8,555 nt of DNA from Bacillota bacterium (GTDB lineage: Bacteria; Bacillota; Dethiobacteria; Dethiobacterales; Dethiobacteraceae), in the NCBI GenBank assembly GCA_018725345.1, contig QLUI01000058.1, positions 1-8,555 of the forward strand, written 5' to 3'. Below the pieces are notes generated by a model that had not been told where the DNA came from, did no database searches, and saw nothing but the letters and a program-made list of their open reading frames with translations. The stretch's first letter is position 1. Each line of letters begins with the position of its first letter. The position numbers and the translations under genes were made by a program. Below are positions 1 through 4,945 of the stretch, piece after piece.

Positions 1-2
1 CC

Positions 3-593
3 AACATCTATGTTAAAAGCCGCCGTGCCGGGGAAAGAGTTATGCAGAGCATAACCATATACCTGGAAAACGAATTAAAGCTGAAGGTCAATCGAGAGAA
101 GAGTGCTATGGATAGGCCATGGAAGCGGAAGTTTCTAGGGTTTTCCTTCTACCACAAAAAAGGTGGAATTGGGATACGAGTACACGCAAAACCAGTGGAA
201 AAGTTCAAGGACAAGGTAAGGGAAATCCTCTCAAGAAGTAATGGCCGAAGTACGGAACAAAGGATAGAATCGTTGAACCGTTGCATTGTTGGATGGGTTA
301 ATTATTTCGCTCTGGCTGACATGCAGAACTTAGCCAAAATACTTGACGAATGGATTAGGCGAAGGCTACGGATGTGCGTCTGGAAACAGTGGCGTAAAAT
401 CAGAACCAGACATGACAATTTAGTCAAACTGGGGATAGATAACGCTAAAGCATGGGAGTTCGCTAATACAAGAAAAGGCTACTGGAGGATATCCAATAGC
501 CCTATCTTAAAGCGTACCTTTACTAACGAACATATAACCAAACTGGGTCTAATTAGTCTGACGAAGCGATACTCGATAGTACGTTCATTCTGA
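3..593 (+). CDS. ltrA: Group II intron reverse transcriptase/maturase, C-terminal part
   Basis: The protein copies the intron RNA into DNA and helps it fold and splice. The frame is open from base 3 (NIYVKSRRAGERVM...), which in this family lies just after the YADD catalytic motif, so the gene starts outside the window. About 197 residues are visible. Bases 3 to about 150 encode the end of the RT palm (LKLKVNREKSA, then KFLGFSF). The rest is the maturase (GIIM, domain X) region, with IESLNRCIVGWVNYFALADM, LDEWIRRRLRMCVWKQW and ANTRKGYWRISNSPILKRTF. No HNH endonuclease domain follows before the TGA, as expected for class IIC. The stop is directly followed by domain V. Nothing visible is broken. 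The gene symbol is used in its generic family sense. Confidence 0.93.
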   Translation, partial: NIYVKSRRAGERVMQSITIYLENELKLKVNREKSAMDRPWKRKFLGFSFYHKKGGIGIRVHAKPVEKFKDKVREILSRSNGRSTEQRIESLNRCIVGWVNYFALADMQNLAKILDEWIRRRLRMCVWKQWRKIRTRHDNLVKLGIDNAKAWEFANTRKGYWRISNSPILKRTFTNEHITKLGLISLTKRYSIVRSF

Positions 594-669
594 CGAACCG
601 CCGTATGCCAGGCCGGCTTGTACGGTGGTGTGGGAGGGTCGGCGGCTAAAAGCCGTCCCCTATCCTAAT
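594..669 (+). ncRNA. Group IIC intron domains V and VI (copy 1)
   Basis: This is the catalytic RNA core and branch-point domain. Domain V pairs ACCGCCGTA (597-605) with TACGGTGGT (621-629), a 9-bp helix with one G-T pair, and includes the CGC catalytic triad. Domain VI has a GGCGGC / GCCGTC helix closed by a TAAAA loop, then a CCCCTATCC segment that can supply the bulged branch-point A. The intron ends in AAT at 669. Family knowledge predicts a lariat or hydrolytic product with this 3' end; the exact base is inferred from where the two copies stop matching. Confidence 0.88.
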
Positions 670-694
670 CAGGAAAGCTTAAACGAGTTCACTT
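670..694 (+). repeat. 3' flank of intron copy 1; matches 4921-4945
   Basis: Twenty-four of 25 bases match 4921-4945 in the same orientation; the single difference is G673 against C4924. The match starts exactly at the intron/exon junction and ends at GTTCACTT, after which the two sites diverge. The simplest reading is that both places carry the same short element and that intron copy 1 inserted into the one on the left. Confidence 0.75.
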
Positions 695-754
695 ATCTTA
701 TACCAGGCAACACTCCGGACTTTCACCCGTTAGATTGCGCCATGCCGTGCGCAC
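695..754 (-). mobile_element. 5' tip of a second, oppositely oriented group IIC intron
   Basis: Read on the minus strand from 754, the sequence starts GTGCGCACGGCATGGCGCAA, continues with TCTAACGGGTGAAAGTCC, and runs on to about 695. This closely follows the 5' end of domain I of group IIC introns: a GTGYG start, CGGCATGG, GCARTCTA and GGGTGARAGTCC. Only about 60 nt remain before the element at 670-694. The sequence just upstream on this strand is a terminator-like hairpin followed by T-rich sequence and CTTGTG, the preferred insertion context of IIC introns. Whether the rest of this intron survives left of the window cannot be seen. The assignment rests on remembered consensus, not on an alignment. 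Confidence 0.62.
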
Positions 755-760
755 CACAAG

Positions 761-780
761 AAAAACGCTTCGCGCTTTTT
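761..780 (-). terminator. Terminator-like hairpin, target of the minus-strand IIC fragment
   Basis: On the minus strand this reads AAAAAGCGC-GAA-GCGTTTTT, a short GC stem flanked by complementary A and T tracts with one bulged base. It has T-runs on both strands, so it could act in either direction. It sits 6 nt upstream of the inferred 5' end of the intron fragment at 754. No intact gene ends just before it on the minus strand. Confidence 0.45.
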
Positions 781-809
781 AACATAAGACGTGTTTTTTT
801 TGTTCTTTA

Positions 810-853
810 GGGGACGGCGTCCCTGCGACGGGTCGTTTGACCCTGACCACCCC
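810..853. repeat. REP-like double hairpin
   Basis: Two small palindromes lie side by side: GGGAC-GGC-GTCCC at 811-823 and GGGTC-GTTT-GACCC at 830-843. They are bracketed by GGGG (810-813) and CCCC (850-853). Compact paired hairpins starting GGGGACGG resemble repetitive extragenic palindromes. Only one copy is present in this window, so repetitiveness is not shown. Confidence 0.4.
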
Positions 854-861
854 GCAAGAAT

Positions 862-936
862 AAGGGGGAATCCCACTTAACAATCCCCCCTTGCATAGGA
901 TTGTAGCTTCCTTGAATGATATATTTTCCTATGCAA
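862..936. repeat. Interleaved inverted repeats in intergenic DNA
   Basis: Three pairings share bases. AAGGGGG (862-868) pairs with CCCCCTT (886-892). CAATCC (881-886) pairs with GGATTG (898-903). TTGCATAGGA (891-900) is a perfect 10-bp inverted match to TCCTATGCAA (927-936). They cannot all form at once. No gene is visible here. The stretch could be the end of a lost mobile element or a protein binding site; the function is unknown. Confidence 0.45.
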
Positions 937-966
937 CAAAAAACCCCGAACGAGAAATCGTCCGGG
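937..966 (-). terminator. Intrinsic terminator of the feo operon / vapC remnant
   Basis: On the minus strand a CCCGGACGA-TTTC-TCGTTCGGG hairpin (966-945), a 9-bp stem with one G-T pair, is followed by GTTTTTTG. It lies 11 nt after the stop codon at 978, so it is well placed to end the minus-strand transcript. Confidence 0.85.
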
Positions 967-977
967 ACGAATACTAG

Positions 978-1223
978 TTAAAAACCATAGGGCACCTCGA
1001 CAAAAGCATGCTCTTTTGGTTCAAAATCCTTGATATTCCTTGTACATAACTTTAAATGATAGGTAAGCGCAATGGCTGCCTGGAAAGCGTCAGGAAGTTT
1101 CCAACCATAAGCGCGCCTTAACACTGCGGTTTTTTCTGCAATAACTCCGTCAATGCTTAATAACTTGTAGTGGGACAACAGTGCTTTTGCTGTTTCCGCG
1201 GCTCTGCCTTCAAAACCAATATA
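978..1223 (-). pseudogene. VapC-like PIN-domain toxin, C-terminal remnant
   Basis: VapC toxins are Mg-dependent endoribonucleases with a PIN domain. The open frame here (81 codons before the stop) covers only the C-terminal half. ETAKALLSHYKLLSIDGVIAEK is followed by LRRAYGWKLPDAFQAAIAL and LCTRNIKDFEP, which match the conserved LPDA..AA.A and TRN.KDF motifs. An in-frame TGA at 1224-1226 precedes it, and no N-terminal acidic half is in frame. Just upstream, around 1267-1284 on the same strand, the codons read VRIALD, resembling the hydrophobic-plus-Asp start of a PIN domain; a T-rich stretch and stops separate the two parts. No VapB antitoxin gene precedes it; the neighbour is the zinc-ribbon gene. 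A TTG at 1178 could start a 66-residue peptide, but it would lack part of the active site. Confidence 0.68.
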
Positions 1224-1294
1224 TCACCCGCCTGTCAACTCGCACCGCATATAGATAAAAAAAAACATCAAGTGCTATCCTTACCTGTCTAGGC

Positions 1295-1483
1295 TCAAGC
1301 ATAGCCGTCTTTTCCATGAGGTATTGACCCTTCTCTCTCTCTATTCTTTACAGCCGCAGCTCGCGGGCAGCGTCCACACTTATGGCAGTGTTTATGCAAC
1401 AACGTCTGCCTGCAACGAGGGCAAGTTAACAGCAATAGCTCAGTGCGCAAATCACATTGCGGGCAGAAACTCCTAAAAGCCAT
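1295..1483 (-). CDS. Small zinc-ribbon protein of the feo operon
   Basis: This is a 62-residue protein of unknown function. It has three cysteine clusters: CPQC at residues 7-10, CPRC at 21-24 and CHKCGRC at 33-39. The middle also holds HKHC. The spacing suggests one or two structural zinc (or iron) sites like a zinc ribbon. The ATG at 1483 was chosen because it lies 8 nt after the feoB stop, follows a modest ATAGGTGA ribosome binding site, and starts exactly before the first Cys pair. A longer reading in this frame would overlap feoB on the same strand. Its place as third gene after feoA-feoB suggests a role linked to iron uptake, in the position where other bacteria carry FeoC or a Cys-rich FeoB-associated protein. 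It does not clearly match either, so the function is inferred only from context. Confidence 0.75.
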   Translation of the reverse strand: MAFRSFCPQCDLRTELLLLTCPRCRQTLLHKHCHKCGRCPRAAAVKNREREGSIPHGKDGYA

Positions 1484-1491
1484 TTTTTCAC

Positions 1492-3309
1492 CTATCCTAG
1501 CAGGCGGGCGATAATGCCGCCTACTAGGAAAGCAATCACGAACGAACCGCCCCAGATGGCTACGCCGTCTTTCCAGCCCCGTTCTTTCATCATGACCATG
1601 ATGCAAGCTATGCAGGGCACAAAAAGAGTGATGGTAACAAGCCCCACCAGTGTTTGCTGCGGCGTCAGCGTTAAGTGGTAAAGGCCTGCTGCGCCAAAGT
1701 CCCGCCGCATAATCCCCATCACAAAAGCTGTCGTTGTTTCTCTGGGAAGCCGCAGCCAACCTTCCGTCAACGGCACCAGCCAATTTTGCAGCCCTGTCAG
1801 TGCGCCGGTATATGCCAGCACAGTTATTGCCACCGCCGCCAGAAAAAACAGCGGCGCGGCTTCTTTGATAAAGGCGAGAGATTTCAGGTATGTTTTGGTA
1901 AACACATTTTTAACCTGTGGCAAACGTAATGGCGGCAAATCAATTAGCAAGTGGGTAGATTCTCCCGGTAATAGTTTATTTAAAACCGTGCCGAGAAAGA
2001 TAAAGATAGTGAAAATTATCAGCACATAAATGACAAGATAGCTAAAACCTAGGGGGGCAATCAAACCGGCAATAACACCGATTTGAGCGGAGCAGGGGAT
2101 GGTGACCCCAAGCAAAGCTGTGGCAATAATCCGCTCCCGTTTCGAACCAAGCACGCGTGTAGTGATGGTAGCCATAGTTACGCAGCCGAAACCAAGTATG
2201 ATGGGGATGATGGCGCGCCCGTTCAAGCCTAAACCGGTAAGCATTCTGTCAACTAATGTGGCCAGCCGGGGCAGGTAACCCGAGTCTTCCAGCAAAGATA
2301 AAGCCAGATAAAAACCGACCACCAGCGGCAGGAGTAAACCAAACAAGTAAACGGGCGCCATAGTCAGCAAACCGAATTCCCCGGCTAGTAATAAACCAAG
2401 AAATCCTTCTGGGGAGAAAAAACGAAAAATCAGTGCCGTAATAAATTCGCTATATATCCCAAGCATAATAGTTTCTTCTGTCAGCCCCACCACAGTCTGA
2501 GCAACAAAGACACCAATGAACCAATACATGGCCATCAGAATGGCAAAGAGAATTGGTACACCAGTGACGGGGCGGACAGCCCACTGTCCCAGAAGCTTAT
2601 TCCATTTCTTGATGATTTGTTTAGCTTGAACGACATCGGCAATAATTTCATTAACTCGCTGACGCCGGCGCAGGTAGATCTCCTCTCGCAACGGAAAAGC
2701 TTGCTGACCATGACAAAATGCTACTTCCTCATCTCCTTCAAGAATCAGCAGTGCATCCCCGCGACCCATCCCTGTCGCAATCAGCTTATCAAGCTCCGAC
2801 TGAATACGCGGATCAGCATAACCTAAAGAAGCCTTAGCTATGTTAGCTTTCAACTCTTGGAAGCCTTGCTTCTTAACTGCTACCGTAGGGATGACAGGTA
2901 CACCCAAGTGCTTGCTCAGCTTGGCCACATCTATCGTCTTCCCGCTCCTGATGGCTTCATCCATCATATTCAGAGCGACCACGGTAGCGATGCCCATGTC
3001 GATTAACTGTTGGGTTAAAAACAAATCCCGCTCCAAATGGAGTGCATCAACGATATTAATCACTATATCTGCATGCAGGATAACATCGCGGGCCACGCGC
3101 TCTTCTTCATTAAACGAGGAAACGCCGTAAACCCCAGGTGTATCCATTAAGATATAGTCGCCGTATGGCGCCGTATGAATTTCTACCGTCGTGCCTGGGA
3201 AATTGGAAACATCGACATATCGGCCTGTCAATTCATTAAAAAATATAGACTTGCCTACGTTGGGATTACCTACCAGCACAAGACGTTTTTTTCCCTTCGG
3301 CAGCTCCAT
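1492..3309 (-). CDS. feoB: Ferrous iron transport protein B
   Basis: FeoB is the inner-membrane Fe(II) transporter, with an N-terminal GTPase and a C-terminal membrane channel. Counting from the ATG at 3309, the G1 loop GNPNVGKS is at residues 14-21, G2 PGTT at 38-41, G3 DTPG at 56-59 and G4 NMMD at 114-117. A helical region follows to about 230, then roughly eight or more hydrophobic segments with the Gate-type core GFGCVTMATITTRVLGSKRE and LLGVTIPCSAQIG, and a last pair around TLFVPCIACIMVMMKERGW. The 605-residue length is typical of short Firmicute FeoB and below the E. coli protein. The start is uncertain: the strong AGGAGG (3350-3355) is 40 nt from this ATG but only 7 nt from an in-frame ATT at 3342, which would add 11 residues (MNKHCHDLAET). 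The gene follows feoA and precedes the zinc-ribbon gene. Confidence 0.95.
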   Translation of the reverse strand: MELPKGKKRLVLVGNPNVGKSIFFNELTGRYVDVSNFPGTTVEIHTAPYGDYILMDTPGVYGVSSFNEEERVARDVILHADIVINIVDALHLERDLFLTQQLIDMGIATVVALNMMDEAIRSGKTIDVAKLSKHLGVPVIPTVAVKKQGFQELKANIAKASLGYADPRIQSELDKLIATGMGRGDALLILEGDEEVAFCHGQQAFPLREEIYLRRRQRVNEIIADVVQAKQIIKKWNKLLGQWAVRPVTGVPILFAILMAMYWFIGVFVAQTVVGLTEETIMLGIYSEFITALIFRFFSPEGFLGLLLAGEFGLLTMAPVYLFGLLLPLVVGFYLALSLLEDSGYLPRLATLVDRMLTGLGLNGRAIIPIILGFGCVTMATITTRVLGSKRERIIATALLGVTIPCSAQIGVIAGLIAPLGFSYLVIYVLIIFTIFIFLGTVLNKLLPGESTHLLIDLPPLRLPQVKNVFTKTYLKSLAFIKEAAPLFFLAAVAITVLAYTGALTGLQNWLVPLTEGWLRLPRETTTAFVMGIMRRDFGAAGLYHLTLTPQQTLVGLVTITLFVPCIACIMVMMKERGWKDGVAIWGGSFVIAFLVGGIIARLLG

Positions 3310-3339
3310 AGTTTCAGCAAGATCATGGCAATGCTTGTT

Positions 3340-3355
3340 AATAATAACACCTCCT
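3340..3355 (-). promoter_or_regulatory. feoB ribosome binding site pointing to an ATT start
   Basis: AGGAGGTG (3355-3348) is a near-perfect Shine-Dalgarno sequence. The in-frame ATT at 3342-3340 is 7 nt downstream of AGGAGG. The first in-frame ATG (3309-3307) is about 40 nt away and has no ribosome binding site of its own. No ATG, GTG or TTG lies in frame between them. An out-of-frame ATG occurs in between. Confidence 0.55.
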
Positions 3356-3390
3356 GCTACTAAAAATATGATAATCTCACATGCAAAAAA

Positions 3391-3615
3391 TCAAGATGCT
3401 TCCTTAACAGTGATATTGCGTGCAATACTGCGACCGAGCGCCAGTTCCTGCCAGCCTGTATAAATAACTACCGGTCCGGCAGGCAGCTTTTCCCCGCAGG
3501 TGACCACACTTCCTTCACATAAGCCGAAACGGATGGCTTGAGCGCGCACATGCCCATCTGCTATTCTGCAAATCTCCACTTTCGCACCGCGCCTAACTTT
3601 GTCAAGCGTTGTCAT
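3391..3615 (-). CDS. feoA: Ferrous iron transport protein A
   Basis: This is a small cytoplasmic SH3-like (FeoA-domain) protein of 74 residues, the usual length, thought to modulate the FeoB transporter. The recognisable order is a short N-terminal strand (TTLDKVRRGAKVEICRI), the AIRFGLCEGSVV turn near residues 27-38, and ALGRSIARNITVK near 59-71. The start is firm: GGAGG (3623-3627) is 7 nt upstream of the ATG. It is the first gene of the feoA-feoB-zinc-ribbon transcript and lies just downstream of a promoter with Fur-like boxes. A perfect half of the Fur consensus (TGATAAT, 3369-3375) lies in the gap before feoB. Confidence 0.95.
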   Translation of the reverse strand: MTTLDKVRRGAKVEICRIADGHVRAQAIRFGLCEGSVVTCGEKLPAGPVVIYTGWQELALGRSIARNITVKEAS

Positions 3616-3630
3616 TGAGGCACCTCCAAA

Positions 3631-3645
3631 TAATAATTGTTCTCA
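3631..3645 (-). promoter_or_regulatory. Fur-like box 1 (leader of feoA)
   Basis: On the minus strand TGAGAACAATTATTA matches the 7-1-7 Fur consensus TGATAATNATTATCA at 12 of 14 defined positions. It lies about 40 nt downstream of the inferred transcription start and just upstream of the feoA ribosome binding site. Confidence 0.6.
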
Positions 3646-3670
3646 CTTAAAAGCAAAAAAAAATACTCTA

Positions 3671-3685
3671 TGATATTTGTTCTCA
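3671..3685 (-). promoter_or_regulatory. Fur-like box 2 (at the feoA transcription start)
   Basis: On the minus strand TGAGAACAAATATCA matches the 7-1-7 Fur consensus at 11 of 14 positions and shares its first half, TGAGAACAA, with box 1. It would cover about +1 to +15, where bound Fur would block RNA polymerase. Confidence 0.6.
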
Positions 3686-3691
3686 TTTTCA

Positions 3692-3720
3692 ATGATAGCT
3701 CAAGAAATGCAACCTGTCAA
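3692..3720 (-). promoter_or_regulatory. Sigma-A-type promoter of the feo operon
   Basis: A TTGACA -35 box (3720-3715) and a TATCAT -10 box (3697-3692) are separated by exactly 17 nt. The -35 hexamer contains the TGA stop codon of holA, so the promoter starts inside the upstream gene. This gives feoAB its own start point, separate from holA. Confidence 0.8.
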
Positions 3721-4748
3721 GCAATTTTTTCTCCTAAAACCACAAGCAATGTTTCAAGTGCCAGGACTTGGTCAATTTTTCCACGCTTGATATCCGAATC
3801 GGTTTGGAGCAGCAATTCCACCGCCCGGCAAAGCATGGCATCAGTGGCATAGGCAGCCTGACCCGCTAATTTCTCTGCAGCATAAGGATGAATTCCTAAC
3901 TGAGCGGAAAGATCACCGGCGCGGTAGCCATTTTTCAATAATTCATGAGCCTGCCCCAGTATACGAAACTGCCTAACAAGCATGGCTAGTATCCGCAGGG
4001 GCGGCTCTCCTGAAGACAGTAAATCTTTAAGCAAAAAGAGCGCTTTTGGGGTACGGCCTAAAACTACCGCATCCGTCAGCGCAAAGATATCCCCCTGTAT
4101 CGAACGGGAGGTAGCCAGTAATACGCTGTTTTTATCCAGTTCCTTTTTGCTACCTAAATATGTAAAGAGTTTTTCCAGCTCACTGGCCAGCCGGCGCAAA
4201 TCGCGCCCTACACGCTCAATTAAAAAGTCGAGAGTCGGTTTGTCCACAATTCTCCCGGCGGCGGCAACCCGCTCCCGCACCCAGCTGTAGAGCGCCGCAG
4301 TCTTTAACGGTTCATAAAGGTAGAGTGCCCCGGCCGCCGTCAGCACTTTTGCGGTTTTTGTAGTTTTATGAAAATCGTGCGCACAAATTATTAAGCAGGA
4401 ACTGGTGTCTTGTCTGCTGTGGTAAGCCAAAAATCTGTCTTGTGCATCTTTATCCCCGGCATCTTTAGCAAAGTACGGAGCTTCCAACACTACCACTAAT
4501 CGGCTTGCGCCAAAGAGGGAAACTGTATTCGCCATATCAAGTACATGACTCAAAGAACATGTTTCCCCGTCAATACGAGTAACTTCCACAGTACCGTTTT
4601 TGCTTTCCATCAACCGCCGGACTTCCTGAACTGCTTCTTCCATTAAAAAATCTTCAGCACCGGAAAATATATAGGCGGCTCTAACAAAGCCTCTGGCTTC
4701 TTCCCGCTTTAGCCGCAAAAAATCAGGCTCTTTATTGTAGGCATTCAT
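3717..4748 (-). CDS. holA: DNA polymerase III subunit delta
   Basis: HolA is the clamp-loader subunit that opens the beta sliding clamp. The 343-residue length is normal for the family. N-terminal residues AAYIFSGAEDFLMEEAVQEV form the typical first strand and helix. Then come the SLFGASRLVVVLEAP strand, the CLIICAHDF segment and the RLASELEKLFTYL helix that leads into the C-terminal collar domain, with QGDIFALTDAVVLGRTPKAL and LRILAMLVRQFRIL. There is no Walker A loop, as expected for delta. The ATG at 4748 is preferred over a GTG at 4769 because GGAGG lies 6 nt upstream of it, within what the longer reading would translate as RRR. It is transcribed in the same direction as the GH57 genes, after a 171-bp gap. 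Confidence 0.93.
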   Translation of the reverse strand: MNAYNKEPDFLRLKREEARGFVRAAYIFSGAEDFLMEEAVQEVRRLMESKNGTVEVTRIDGETCSLSHVLDMANTVSLFGASRLVVVLEAPYFAKDAGDKDAQDRFLAYHSRQDTSSCLIICAHDFHKTTKTAKVLTAAGALYLYEPLKTAALYSWVRERVAAAGRIVDKPTLDFLIERVGRDLRRLASELEKLFTYLGSKKELDKNSVLLATSRSIQGDIFALTDAVVLGRTPKALFLLKDLLSSGEPPLRILAMLVRQFRILGQAHELLKNGYRAGDLSAQLGIHPYAAEKLAGQAAYATDAMLCRAVELLLQTDSDIKRGKIDQVLALETLLVVLGEKIA

Positions 4749-4845
4749 CTTTGACCTCCGCCGTGTCACAGTTTACGTTTTATTTCGACACAACGAGACA
4801 GATTCCTGCCTGGATTTTATCTTGGTTTTTCTTTTGGGTTAAGAC

Positions 4846-4945
4846 CCCACCTCTAAGCGAAGCGTAGGTGGGAATTTTTAATCAGGTGGAGTAGACTCTC
4901 CACCTGATTCCCCGATGTTTCAGCAAAGCTTAAACGAGTTCACTT
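4846..4945. repeat. Short element with two hairpins; likely empty intron target site
   Basis: Hairpin 1 is CCCACCT (4846-4852) with AGGTGGG (4866-4872), followed on the plus strand by AATTTTT, so it could terminate plus-strand transcripts. Hairpin 2 is a perfect 12-bp stem, AATCAGGTGGAG (4880-4891) with CTCCACCTGATT (4898-4909), loop TAGACT. Then comes CCCCGATGTTT (4910-4920), and then 4921-4945, which match 670-694 at 24 of 25 positions. The right end lies inside the reading frame of the second GH57 gene. The element could be a small non-autonomous mobile unit with subterminal hairpins; the family is not identified. It has no coding capacity. Confidence 0.55.

Larger units (their letters stand above)
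1..669 (+). mobile_element. Group IIC intron copy 1, 3' part (left end outside window)
   Basis: This is the 3' portion of a self-splicing, retrotransposing intron. It holds the C-terminal part of the intron-encoded reverse transcriptase/maturase followed by RNA domains V and VI, ending with CCTAAT at 669. The class is assigned from domain V, which begins GAACCGCCGTATGCC and returns TACGGTGGTGTG, with the CGC triad found in IIC introns such as that of Oceanobacillus iheyensis. Bases 381-669 match the reverse complement of 8267-8555 at 288 of 289 positions; the only difference is 654 against 8282. The first exon base after the 3' end is C in both copies. Domains I-IV and the catalytic half of the protein lie left of the window. 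Confidence 0.93.

Noticed and set aside
625..810. Plus-strand open frame of 61 codons after the intron ORF
   Set aside because: It begins inside intron domain V (MVWEGRRLKAVPYPN, the same residues seen at the other copy) and runs through non-coding repeat and antisense intron sequence. It has no ribosome binding site or recognisable domain.
1484..1783. Longer version (162 codons) of the zinc-ribbon gene
   Set aside because: The first 100 codons overlap feoB on the same strand in another frame, are low-complexity and Arg/Ala/His-rich, and have no ribosome binding site. The ATG at 1483 does.
4749..4769. GTG start at 4769 for holA (MTRRRSK extension)
   Set aside because: The extension consists of the ribosome binding site region itself (cggcggagg), and the ATG at 4748 has ideal spacing.
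4878..4911. Hairpin 4880-4909 as a terminator of the GH57 transcript
   Set aside because: On the minus strand the stem is followed by TTAAAAATTCCC with no T-run, so it is not a standard intrinsic terminator in that direction.
674..4945. The 25-bp repeats as direct repeats bounding a 4.2-kb composite transposon
   Set aside because: The interval holds ordinary chromosomal genes (holA, feoAB) and no transposase or integrase. The match starts exactly at the intron junction, which fits a filled and an empty target site better.
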